The notes beneath the pieces are model-generated. The model saw only the letters and a program-made list of their open reading frames with translations, had not been told where the DNA came from and searched no databases. DNA of 56,022 bases from Candidatus Eiseniibacteriota bacterium (GTDB taxonomy: Bacteria > Eisenbacteria > RBG-16-71-46 > CAIMUX01), in the NCBI GenBank assembly GCA_020633975.1, contig JACKCR010000015.1:1-56022 (forward strand), given 5' to 3'. Both the position numbers and the translations under genes were made by a program. Below, piece after piece: positions 17,729 through 27,900 of the stretch (position 1 is the first letter of the stretch; each line of letters starts with the position of its first letter).

Positions 17729-20700
17729 CTACCGGACAAGGGCAATCTTGCCTGATCCGATTGGGCTATCGACGTCCGAGACGGAGACGGAGTAGAAGTA
17801 GATTCCAGAAGCCAAGCTCATGCCGTTTCGGGTGACTCCATTCCATCTGATCTCAACGGGGGCTGTCGTCGTGATCTTCCGATCGACCTGATCCAGCATG
17901 CGTCCGGCGACATCGTAGATGCGTAGCGTGGCAGTCTTGCCGGTTTCGCCGCCGGCGACGGAGAACACAACGCCAAGCCTATCCTGGCTCTGCCGAACGG
18001 TCAGTGCGTCAGCCCCTCCAACCGGCCTCGGGCTTCCCCCAAAGGACAGGTTTCCCCGTGTGTTTCCCAGGTCAAAGCCTTCCGACGGCCACAAGTAGAC
18101 GGGTGACGGGTCGCCATCAGCAGGATCGAACGTGTAGGCGTGAACCAATCCATCCTCTCCCATCCCGACGATTGAGGTGCGACCCTCGATCCAACTGACC
18201 GGGAACTCAGTCAGGGTCAACCCGCGAACCGTCGACCCGTGGAGTAGCGGCCACCCATTCGTCCCCTCATCCTTTGAATAGAGCGCCGACGAGCTCGACT
18301 CGAACCCAAAGACAGCTCCACTTGTCGCGTTCGCTAGCACATCCGGCCGGAACCCAGTAGCATCCGGGTCGAGTTCGCCGATCACCGGCGTACTAACAGG
18401 CGACGAAGTCGAGAAGGTGCGCTGGGAGAATGGGACGGCGTCCGATGCCTCCGTGGCTACGAGGTCGCTCCCGTCCCAATCGAAGCGGATCAGGGTCTGT
18501 TCCAGGGCCCGATTGTAGTCCTCGGTGCCCCCAACGCCAGCAGTTGCGGTGAACACGAAGATCTCCAACTTGCCATCGGTGTCGACATCCGCGAGGGCGG
18601 GCCCAACCGGAGGGCTCGCGGGGTCCTGGCCCTCGAAGTACCAGCCGGTGTCGGCTGCAGAAGCCACCAAGCCCATGACGTTCTCGTCTAGCAGATAGAT
18701 GGTACCATCTTCGGCCGTAACAACGACCTCGTTGTCACCATCTCCCGTGACGTCTCCGACAGCGGGCGTCGATAGCCTCACGTCGCTTCCCGAGTCCCAA
18801 GTGCCCCGAGCAGATACGAGAGCCTCGGGGTTCGTAGCGGAAATGGGCACGAAATGGACCTTTCCCATACTCGTTGCCACGATCAACTCGTAGCCTGATT
18901 CATCGATCTCGGTAGTCTCGGGATCGTCCGTTCTGTACCCAATCGCGAGTGCGTCGGGGTTATCGACGTGCCCAATGTCGAAGAGCTGGCCCGAGGTGTT
19001 GCCATAGGCAGTTCCGTTGCCTTCCCATGCGTAGACGTAGCGATCGTTTGACGCCGCTAGGAACAGAATGGAGGTCGATTCCTCTCCGTCGTCGAGCGTG
19101 ATGGCGACGACAGGGGAGGGGGCCTCAACCCCGAGTCCCGTGGCCTCCGACAAGTCCACCTTCCAGCGGAATTCGGGTTCGCAACAGGCGGTGCCATTCT
19201 TTCGAACACCGATCATGTAGAGGCCATCGCCAAAGAGGTTCGCCGCGATCTCCGGACCAGGGTCAGGATCGAAGTCCCCAAACGCCATGGCGTCGACGAA
19301 CTGGTGGCCGAACTCCGGTGGGTCGCCGTCGGGGTCATAGAAGAGAAATCCGCCACCTCCCGGGATCGACGGATCGAGTGCTGCGACTCCAGACGGCGAC
19401 TGCAGAATGCCGTAGATCTTGTCCGTTCCTGCGAACACTGCCACCCCGTAGCCATAGAACCCAAAATCCGAGAGGTCCACGACCAAGGGAGATGCCATGG
19501 ACGTACCAGGTAGAAGGACAGGCCAACCGTCGTACTCGGACGGCCCCTCGTACAGCCGGACCGTCGTGGCGGCCCGAGGGTTGTTGTCGCCAAGGACAAT
19601 CCGCACTCCGAACTCATTCGTCCAAAGCTCGTGTCCTGCAGCCGTGTAGAGTGAGTCCAAGGCGATCTCGAAACAGGCGGCTTCAGTTGGTACTGTCGCG
19701 AACCAATCGAAATTGACCGTGGCGTCGAGGTTCCCGATTTCGTACACCCCCGCCTCCAATGGGCAGCCGGTGTCGGTGTCCCATCGAAGCATCCAACCGC
19801 GATCCTGGGCTTCAGCTCGTAAGTTGCTCACCGAGCAGGAATAGCCACCGCCACCTCCAACGGAGCCGTCCCATTCGCAGTCGTTCACCCGCAGTAGTCC
19901 TCCGTCCTGGTACACCTCCATGACGATCGTGGCTGCAAGCCCGGTCGTATCGGCAGGGTCTCCACAGAGTACCCACGGTTTCTGGTCCGCTAGGGAGTTC
20001 ATTGGGACGTCAGTGAACACGACCACGCTATCGACCAATGTGAGGCTTCCCCCGGTGGGTCGAAGTCGCAGAACGACCGAGTCTGCATCGGCAAGCCCTC
20101 GATTCAGGATCCCGGGAGTGAGTACTACTGTCGAGTCCCCACACGCCGGGGCGTCGCCCCACGCGAAATCCACGTGGATCAGATCGAGCTGCGGGCTCTT
20201 CAGGAGGTCACCAAAGTCACTATAGCTCGGCGGTGCCAGCGAACCATCGTGCGTCTTGAGCGTCCAAAACATGGTGTTGCCATCGGAGGCGTCCTCCGAA
20301 AGCGTGACCTCGAACTCCACCTCTGTGGAGTCGCCCACTGACACCGCCCCGATCGGCTCCGATGTCGATCCCAAATCGATCCAGTCAGCGGCCTCCGCAC
20401 GGAATCGAATCTCGTCCGGTGATGCGTCTCCGTGGCAGAGGAACTCAATGGTGTCATCGGTTACCGTTACTACGTCGTTGCCCTCGACCGTGGTCGTGAC
20501 GCTTGTCAAGCCTCCCGCGGTTTCGATCGTGCCGGTGAACACCGAGTCCGCCGAGGCGGAGGGAGAGATGCAGCGCAGGACGTACTCACCCGTAGATGTG
20601 TCTCGGTAGAGTGCGAAACGTTCCTCGAGGCTGGCGACGTTCGGAATGCCCTCCAGCCGGGTTCCCTCGCGCGAGAACGGAATGCGGAGCACGTCGCTCG

Positions 20701-23374
20701 CTACAGGTGCCGTGGCCTTCTTGGATCCGATGAAGATAGCGGCTGGCCGGTACTCCCCGTTGATGTCCAGTCCGAGACTCACCGGCGCAGTAGTTTGTAG
20801 GTAGCTGTTCATCGACGAACTAGAGGCCGCAGTGCCGGTATTCTTGACCACGATTCGAAGAGTGCCGGTTTCTCCGGCATCCATCCAACCGTCACCATCA
20901 CCCGTCGCGTCGTCGTCCCAATCATGGGCCGCGTACACGAGCCTCGCACCTGTGGCCGACACAGCGACACTGTCGAGTCCCGTTCCGAGGTAGGGGTGAT
21001 ATGCGCGGGCCACTAGTGCGTTTGGATCGTCAACGGAAACGCCCGCGAATCGAGCAAACCCCGCGGCGCTAGTCCGTGCGCTTCCGAGGCGTTCTCCTGC
21101 CTGACGAAGCGTTACGGTAGCACCCTCGACCGCGCTGCCCCCGGCCGTCACCGTTACGCCGATGTCCTGCACCCCGAAGGTAGATACCGAACTCGGACTG
21201 AAGCTCAGGTCGAGTGTTCCAAGGCCGGAGGCCAGAGTTCGTGACACGGGCAGCGACGGATCCCCCAGGAACTGGAACTCACAGGCGGCCCGTGCCTCCT
21301 CGAAGGCGGACCCGGCGTAGGTGAGTTCAAATGCATCCCGGAGGAGATCGCCGCAGGGCACACCGGCGGTCTCGTCATCGATGAAGAATGCGTCTACTAC
21401 CTTCTCCACCAGACCTGGCGCCAAATCGATGGCTTCGTTCGTGCGGCCGATGTAGCCTACGGCTCCTCCAGCACCTGCTCGCAGAAGCTCCTCGCCGACA
21501 GCATTCTGGTCGATCGTGGCCGTCCAGCCACCGCTTGAGATCACCCAGGAGTACTCGCCCTGCGCAGAGGAAGCAAGTTCGCGAGCCATCGCGCTCGATA
21601 CCGGCAGGATCTCCCGACGCAAGATTGCATCCTGGAGCTGACGGCACTGCTTGAGTTGGGAAGGATCCAGATTGGGACACCAGCCAGAAGGTGGTATCTT
21701 GCTTGCCCTTGGCCTCCCAAGGCGATCTGGAAGTGACGACTCTACGTGGAAGGCAAAATGACCCATCTGCAAATCGTCACGGAGGGCATCCCCCATCCAA
21801 TGGGGCGCACCCCCAAGGTATCCATCGATCACTTCGGCGAATGGCTCATAGCACTCGCAGCCGCCCACCACCGCGCCGTGCATGTCGGGATACAGGCGCG
21901 TAATGGACCACGCAACATCGTCGCCTTCGAGTGGCCCAGCGACGGAGGTCTCGGCGACATAGACGCCATTTGCCAATGATGTCGGCTCGACTTCATTTGC
22001 CATCCCGGCGGCGACGATCGCGGTGCTGAAGAAACTGTTGTCGGCTTCCCGTAAGCGGTAGCTCTTGAGCTTGTTCGTGACCGCTTCTACCTCGTCCTTG
22101 GTTCGGGCTGGAATGCGCCCAACCGTCACGGAGCCGAATCCACTCGTCGCACTTACGTCCAGTTCTGATTCCCCGATCCATTCATCGCCGTTCGAGTTCC
22201 AGAGTTCGACCCACTGCGGAGAAACCCTGGTGTACCAGTAGTCCGCAACCGGATCTGCCCGTTGCCAATCGTCTTGATCTGGGCCCCCGACATGACGGGT
22301 GGGTACAATGGAGACATCTCCACCTAGGATCACGTACGAGGTCCCCCAGAGGCGAACAGCTTCCGCGATGAACAGCTGGATGCTTCGAGCTTGGTCGAAC
22401 GCTGGGTAGTGCGTCGAAATCTCATCGACCGTCGTGACCCCCACGCCCATGCCAGTGATCTCGTTGACCGCAATCCCGTACTGAGTCCACTCCTCCTCCA
22501 GTTCGCCAAACCCGAGCTGGTGCCCGTGAATGTCGTGATTGTTGGTTATGATGACGAGTGGCAGAGCTAGCCCGTCCAGAGAGGGCCACTCGGTAACGAA
22601 GTCCCCAGCCCGCCCGTCGCGGCGCGCTGTTCCTTGCTCCCTATCGTCGTCGGGAGTCACTTCTCGCCTCGGTGGATACCACCTGTCGAGATCGACGCGG
22701 TTGGAGATCTTGGCGGCCACGGATGCACGGCATGCACCCCAGGGGCCATCGATAGCAGACTCCCGAAGAACCGTTTGGGAGTCGGCCACCTCCCGATCAG
22801 TCATCGGACGCGTGTGAACCCGGATGAGACCATCTGTAACGAGAGAAACGCTTCTCGATCTGCCGTCATAGCGAACCGGCCAAACCGCCACCTTCGTGAG
22901 TCGGTAGCCTCGCTGCTCCCCTTGCTTGATGAGTTCGACATCGAGTTGCGGGTAGGAGGATTCGCGCCATTCCGGGTTCGGACCGTCGCCGTACTCCGAT
23001 CGTCCATCAGAGATGGGAGTGGGAAGGTACTCGCCGTCGAGAATCTCCGTCCTTCGCGCGATGAACTCGGCGCGAGTTGCCACCTGATCGGGCGGAAGAA
23101 GGACGATCGCTGTGCCCACAGGGAGTTGAGGATCTCCGACCCGGTCCCAGCCCACATCAGGATGCAGGCCCCGAACCTGAATCTCTTGGGTACTACCACG
23201 ATCGGACGTACGGAACGCCGCGGGATCGATACGCATCGGGACTTCGATGATCGACTGGGAGTGAGCTGTACTGGCAAGTATCGATAGAAACAAACCAACA
23301 ACTACAGGAACAAGGGCCCTCATTGAGAGCTGGCTCATTCGACGAATAGAGGCGACTTGCATAGCGGACCTCAT
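17729..23374 (-). CDS. Giant secreted gingipain-like (peptidase C25) protein, probably catalytically dead, with sorting-type domain
   Basis: I use ATG 23374; ATG 23338 and an extension to 23485 are possible and none has a good ribosome site. The roughly 1880-residue product starts with a signal peptide (V-V-V-G-L-F-L-S-I-L-A) and a C25-type propeptide region. A C25 domain lies at about residues 250-690 (L-I-I-T-N type strand, Y-V-I-L-G-G-D-V-S-I-V-P). From my memory of the family, the catalytic His sits in an H-x-x-H-S segment and the Cys in an S-x-G-C segment. Here they read H-V-E-S-S (Ser546) and S-S-G-G-W (Gly616), so both catalytic residues appear replaced. Ig-like domains and an FG-GAP-like propeller follow (G-D-V-T-G-D-G-D-N-E-V). 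The last 85 residues are the shared module ending L-V-R. Confidence 0.85.
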   Translation of the reverse strand: MRSAMQVASIRRMSQLSMRALVPVVVGLFLSILASTAHSQSIIEVPMRIDPAAFRTSDRGSTQEIQVRGLHPDVGWDRVGDPQLPVGTAIVLLPPDQVATRAEFIARRTEILDGEYLPTPISDGRSEYGDGPNPEWRESSYPQLDVELIKQGEQRGYRLTKVAVWPVRYDGRSRSVSLVTDGLIRVHTRPMTDREVADSQTVLRESAIDGPWGACRASVAAKISNRVDLDRWYPPRREVTPDDDREQGTARRDGRAGDFVTEWPSLDGLALPLVIITNNHDIHGHQLGFGELEEEWTQYGIAVNEITGMGVGVTTVDEISTHYPAFDQARSIQLFIAEAVRLWGTSYVILGGDVSIVPTRHVGGPDQDDWQRADPVADYWYTRVSPQWVELWNSNGDEWIGESELDVSATSGFGSVTVGRIPARTKDEVEAVTNKLKSYRLREADNSFFSTAIVAAGMANEVEPTSLANGVYVAETSVAGPLEGDDVAWSITRLYPDMHGAVVGGCECYEPFAEVIDGYLGGAPHWMGDALRDDLQMGHFAFHVESSLPDRLGRPRASKIPPSGWCPNLDPSQLKQCRQLQDAILRREILPVSSAMARELASSAQGEYSWVISSGGWTATIDQNAVGEELLRAGAGGAVGYIGRTNEAIDLAPGLVEKVVDAFFIDDETAGVPCGDLLRDAFELTYAGSAFEEARAACEFQFLGDPSLPVSRTLASGLGTLDLSFSPSSVSTFGVQDIGVTVTAGGSAVEGATVTLRQAGERLGSARTSAAGFARFAGVSVDDPNALVARAYHPYLGTGLDSVAVSATGARLVYAAHDWDDDATGDGDGWMDAGETGTLRIVVKNTGTAASSSSMNSYLQTTAPVSLGLDINGEYRPAAIFIGSKKATAPVASDVLRIPFSREGTRLEGIPNVASLEERFALYRDTSTGEYVLRCISPSASADSVFTGTIETAGGLTSVTTTVEGNDVVTVTDDTIEFLCHGDASPDEIRFRAEAADWIDLGSTSEPIGAVSVGDSTEVEFEVTLSEDASDGNTMFWTLKTHDGSLAPPSYSDFGDLLKSPQLDLIHVDFAWGDAPACGDSTVVLTPGILNRGLADADSVVLRLRPTGGSLTLVDSVVVFTDVPMNSLADQKPWVLCGDPADTTGLAATIVMEVYQDGGLLRVNDCEWDGSVGGGGGYSCSVSNLRAEAQDRGWMLRWDTDTGCPLEAGVYEIGNLDATVNFDWFATVPTEAACFEIALDSLYTAAGHELWTNEFGVRIVLGDNNPRAATTVRLYEGPSEYDGWPVLLPGTSMASPLVVDLSDFGFYGYGVAVFAGTDKIYGILQSPSGVAALDPSIPGGGGFLFYDPDGDPPEFGHQFVDAMAFGDFDPDPGPEIAANLFGDGLYMIGVRKNGTACCEPEFRWKVDLSEATGLGVEAPSPVVAITLDDGEESTSILFLAASNDRYVYAWEGNGTAYGNTSGQLFDIGHVDNPDALAIGYRTDDPETTEIDESGYELIVATSMGKVHFVPISATNPEALVSARGTWDSGSDVRLSTPAVGDVTGDGDNEVVVTAEDGTIYLLDENVMGLVASAADTGWYFEGQDPASPPVGPALADVDTDGKLEIFVFTATAGVGGTEDYNRALEQTLIRFDWDGSDLVATEASDAVPFSQRTFSTSSPVSTPVIGELDPDATGFRPDVLANATSGAVFGFESSSSALYSKDEGTNGWPLLHGSTVRGLTLTEFPVSWIEGRTSIVGMGEDGLVHAYTFDPADGDPSPVYLWPSEGFDLGNTRGNLSFGGSPRPVGGADALTVRQSQDRLGVVFSVAGGETGKTATLRIYDVAGRMLDQVDRKITTTAPVEIRWNGVTRNGMSLASGIYFYSVSVSDVDSPIGSGKIALVR

Positions 23375-23578
23375 TGGAGCACCACGTTTGAGGGGGGAAC
23401 CCGGTGCGCGGATCAGACACCAGGCGTGGACGGATGCTGGAGACCGGGGAGGGCTGCTTCGGTCGCCCGGTTGCGCAGCCCACAAGAAGAAGCGGATGGG
23501 GGACGCTCTCTCAGGAACTCGATCGCATGCGACCAGTGGGTGTCATTCATGTGCGATCACGGCGTACTGTAAAACACA

Positions 23579-24700
23579 ATGACTACGAGCGGCATTGTGG
23601 ACTCTGCGTATACAGACAAGGTCCACCGAACAGACCCCACCAGGAACATCGTGCAACCAAGCAGCCTTGCGCATCCTGTCCATCAGAGTGGACACACGGA
23701 ATTGGACACAAAGACAGACGAGTACGAGTGCGCCCGCGGCCGGATGCTCCAGGGCCGGTTCGAGCCGCGGTCGATCGAGAAGTACCGGCGACGCTTCGAC
23801 GACAAGGTGATCGCACTCTACGCCCGCGGGATGACGACGCGGGAGATCCAAGCTCACATCCGAGAGATCTATGGCGCAGAGATCTCTCCGGATCTCGTCT
23901 CGGCGGTGACTGATGCGGTGCACGAGGAGGTCGAGGCCTGGCGGTCACGCCCCCTCGATCCTGTCTACGCGATCGTGTACCTCGACGCCTTGCGGGTGAA
24001 GATCCGTGACGAAGGACTCGTTCAGAACAAGGCGGTTTACCTCGCGATCGGCATCCGCTGTTCGGGTGAGAAGGAGATCCTCGGCCTCTGGATCGAGCAG
24101 AACGAGGGCGCGAAGTTCTGGCTCCAGGTCATGACCGAGCTCCGGAACCGTGGCGTCCAGGACATCCTGATCGCGGTTGTGGACGGCCTCAAGGGGTTCC
24201 CCGAGGCGATCGAGGCGGTGTTCCCAGAGACGGTGGTTCAGACCTGTATCGTCCACTTGATCCGCTATTCGATGCATTTCGCGTCGTGGAAGGAGCGCAA
24301 GAAGATCGCCGTGGCGCTCCGTGCGATCTACCAGGCGGAGTCTGCCGATGCAGCAAGAGCCCGTCTCGAGGAGTTCGCCGCGGGTCCCTGGGGCCAACGA
24401 TATCCGTCCATCTACCTGGCCTGGGAGAGAAAGTGGGAGCAGGTGACGCCGTTCTTCGCCTTCACTCCCCAGATCCGCCGGATCATCTACACGACGAACG
24501 CGATCGAGAGTCTCCACAGCCAGGTCCGTCGATCGGTCCGAGTGCGCGGCCACTTCCCCAACGACCGGGCTGCGACTAAGCTGATCTACTTGGTACTGCG
24601 GAATGTGGAGTCGAAGTGGAAGAGACCACCGATATCCTGGCAACAGGCCAAGTCAGAGTTTGCGATCCGCTTCGGCGATCGCTTCAGGATCACGAACTGA
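23579..24700 (+). CDS. IS256-family transposase, N-terminally truncated
   Basis: A 373-residue frame. From about residue 59 it matches the IS256/Mutator transposase core: R-R-F-D-D-K-V-I-A-L-Y-A-R-G-M-T-T-R-E-I, D-A-L-R-V-K-I-R-D-E-G, V-V-D-G-L-K-G-F-P-E-A, T-T-N-A-I-E-S-L. The DDE residues are present at Asp136, Asp202 and Glu310. The first 58 residues do not look like IS256. The usual 100-120-residue N-terminal DNA-binding region (G-x-R-N-G-type segment) is missing, so the 5' end was probably lost and the reading frame runs into flanking DNA. The enzyme is unlikely to act on its own. It sits between the C25-like and subtilase genes. Confidence 0.85.
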   Translation: MTTSGIVDSAYTDKVHRTDPTRNIVQPSSLAHPVHQSGHTELDTKTDEYECARGRMLQGRFEPRSIEKYRRRFDDKVIALYARGMTTREIQAHIREIYGAEISPDLVSAVTDAVHEEVEAWRSRPLDPVYAIVYLDALRVKIRDEGLVQNKAVYLAIGIRCSGEKEILGLWIEQNEGAKFWLQVMTELRNRGVQDILIAVVDGLKGFPEAIEAVFPETVVQTCIVHLIRYSMHFASWKERKKIAVALRAIYQAESADAARARLEEFAAGPWGQRYPSIYLAWERKWEQVTPFFAFTPQIRRIIYTTNAIESLHSQVRRSVRVRGHFPNDRAATKLIYLVLRNVESKWKRPPISWQQAKSEFAIRFGDRFRITN

Positions 24701-24735
24701 TGGCGGCTCGCACACGAAATTCCTGACAACAGGCC
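23689..24735 (+). mobile_element. Remnant of an IS256-type insertion sequence
   Basis: The transposase body is followed by a candidate right terminal repeat at 24711-24735 (CACACGAAATTCCTGACAAC), which resembles the ends of IS256 elements. No inverted copy is seen on the left. Instead, a similar sequence in the same orientation (CACACGGAATTGGACACAAA) lies at 23695-23715, where truncation of the transposase begins. The element is therefore incomplete on the left. Boundaries are approximate. Confidence 0.5.
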
Positions 24736-24925
24736 CGGAGTTCGGTCAGCCTCGCCCTTGACAGAGACCCACCTCGAGAAGCTCGGCCACATGTCCCCCG
24801 CATCCCCATGGGCCTCGTCTTCCCGCCTGAGTGACTGACGATTCCCAAGATTCCCCGCAACACCTCCCCCACTGGCGGGATCGTCCTTGTGAACCCCCCG
24901 CTACCGTTCGTCCTGGAGGATGCCC

Positions 24926-27900
24926 ATGTCCAAGGCTACGTCGTCCATCTATGCCCGTTCGTTGCTGGCCGCCGGCCTCATGCTCGCGGTCTGCCTGCTC
25001 CTTGCGTGGCCGGAACTCGTTCGCGCTCAGTCGTTCGCGGCAGGGCCGACCACGTCGCCTAGCGTAGCGTCCAGCGCAACGCCGGGCGCGGTGCCGGGTG
25101 AGGTTCTCGTGAAGTTCCGTGCGGGAGTTGCCCCTGCGTCCATCGACCAGATCCTCGCGCGAGAAGACGCCGAGATCGTCAAACAGAGCGCAAGCCTCGG
25201 CTACGTGAAGCTACAGCTGCAGAGCCCCGCCGTGTCGGCGCGGGACGCGGCGCTGAGGATCGCGGACGATCCCAGCGTCGAGTGGGCAGAACCCAACGGC
25301 TACTACGCCGTCTCGGCGTGCGAACGCGCACCGCTCGATCCGATGCTCGTGGACCTGCCCGATGCCCTGCCCCAGAACCAGTGGGGCGTCTACAAGACGA
25401 ACCTGTTCGATCTCTGGCGCTACGGATTCGGGGGCGATCCGGACGTCGTGATCGCGATCATCGACACCGGCATCGACGATTTCACGGATCCGCACCCAGA
25501 CCTCGCCGCGAACGTCCTCCCCACCGGATACGACACCGTCGACGACGACGGCGATCCCACCGACGTCGGCGGCGCCGCGTTCGCGGGACACGGAACGCAT
25601 ACCGCCGGTGTCGCTGCCGCCGTCTCGAACGGAACGGGCATCGCAGGAGTTGCGTACTGCTCGTCGATCCTCGTCGTCCGCGTGATGGACTGTACGGCTG
25701 GCGACAACTGCCCCGGCACGTACGAGAACATCGCCGACGGCGTCCAGCTCGCCGCGGACTACGGCGCCGACGTCATCAACATGAGCCTCGGCGGATCGGA
25801 ACCGTCGAACCTCATCCGCGCCGCCGTCCAGTACGCGATCCAGGCCGGCGCGATCGTCGTCGCCGCGAGCGGGAACGACGGCGTCCCGGCGCTCAACTAC
25901 CCCGCCGCGTATCCCGAAGTGATCGCAGTCGGAGCGACGAACCCCGCCGACGAAGTCGCGACCTTCTCGAACTGGGGCGACGACCTCGACGTCGTCGCAC
26001 CCGGCGTCGACATCTACAGCACGTTCCCCGGCGACACGTACTTCAAGGCATCGGGGACGTCGACCGCCGCGCCTTTCGTCTCCGGCATCGCCGCACTCGT
26101 CGTCTCGGAGAACGACGAGATCACGCAGCGTGAGATGGAGGACTACCTCCGCGCGCACTCGAAGCCGCTCACCGGAGCCAGCGCCGAACGCGACGGATAC
26201 GGTCGCGTCGACTTCACACCCCTCACCGACGTGAGCGACTCACCCCCGCCCTACGGCATCGCGACGCACACGAACTTCGCCTGGGAGTGGCTCGGGGAAG
26301 ACGCGTCGCCAGAGACCAGCATCGCGGACCCATTGGACGGCGACTACCGCCCGAACATCGGCGCCCCGCACGCCACCGACGGATACGACGACGGCGTCTT
26401 CCGCGGGTCCCTCTACACGCTGCCTATCCTCCCGCCACATCTCTTGGGGGGCGGCGAGTCGTTCGACATCGGCCTGACCGTGGCCGACCCGATGAGTCCC
26501 CGCTACGGCTCGGAAGACTCGAAGAAGCTCCACCTCGACGTCTGGGCGGACTGGGACGGAGACGGAACGTTCGAAGGTGCGGCCAGCGAGCACGTCGTCG
26601 CGGATGCCACGTTCGACCCCACCACCTGGGGCGGCAACCACTCCCAGGAGATCCTCCCCTTCACACCCGTCGACGAACACATCTACGGCAACCCCGTCGT
26701 CGTCCGCACCCGACTCGCCTACGGCGCCAGCGCCGGATCGCCCGACGGCACCGTCCCCTTCGGCGAAGTGGAAGACGACACGTTCATCAACTTCGTCGAA
26801 GAGTTCGACGTCGACAGCCGCGTCCACGTCCCCGGCGTCTACATGACCATGGGCAACTGGGACCTCGCCCCTGACCCCACTCCCTGGTGCGGCAATCGAG
26901 GCGACGGCTGGCTCTCCGCCACCGCACATCCCGACGTCGGCGACCCATGCAACGGATTCATCGAAGCCGTCTCCGTGATGGCCTCACCCGACATGGACTG
27001 GACCGAGTACAGCGCCGCGTTCATCCGCGTCTGGTACTGCCACCAACTCTTCGACGACATGTGCAGTGAGGAAGGCGACAACTGCCGGATCCGGATCGAC
27101 CGGAACGGCGTCAAGATCGACCTCGGCCCGATCCCGATCGGAAGCGGCACGCTCTTCTTCGACGTCTCGGACCTCGTCGGCACCGATGTCGTCCGCGTCG
27201 AGTTCGTCGAAGACACGGACCTCCCCGGACACGTCGCCATCGATGACCTCGTCGTCTGGGCCTTCGACGGCGAAGACCCCGTCGCGATCACGGACCTCTC
27301 CGTGTCACGGGTCGCCGGCGACCGAGAACTCGAACTCGACTGGAGCGCCCCCGACGAGAACCTCTTCATCCCCGCGCCTCCCGCGGACGGGCAGGCCAAC
27401 GTCTACGACATCCGCTACTCGCAGGATCCGATCGCAACCGACGCCGACTGGATGCGCTCCCGTCCCGTCCGTCCTTCGGAACTCACCGCAGCAGGGCCCA
27501 CGCCGTCGGCACCCGGAGGCCTCGACGGTCTTGCGTTCCTCGCACCTTCCGCGTTCGTCGGATACGCCACGGGCGTGCGGACGATGGACGAGACGACGAA
27601 CCGCTCGGCGATCTCGAACGCTGCGTCCGTCGGGAACACTCCCACGTTGGGAGTCGTCGTGATCGGGCAGGGCGAAGTAGAAGGAAGCCCCGGCGAGACC
27701 GTCACGGTCGACTTCCGGATCGGCAACACCGGGAACATCGCGGACGACTACGCGATCACGGCAATGGATACGGAGGGATACGAACTGCTGGACCTTCCCG
27801 ACCTCGTTCGCCTCGCGCCAGGAGCGTCGGCGCTCTACGGCGCGCAGGTGAAGATCGCTACGAATGCCAACGATGGGGATGTTGATTCACTGACGGTGAT

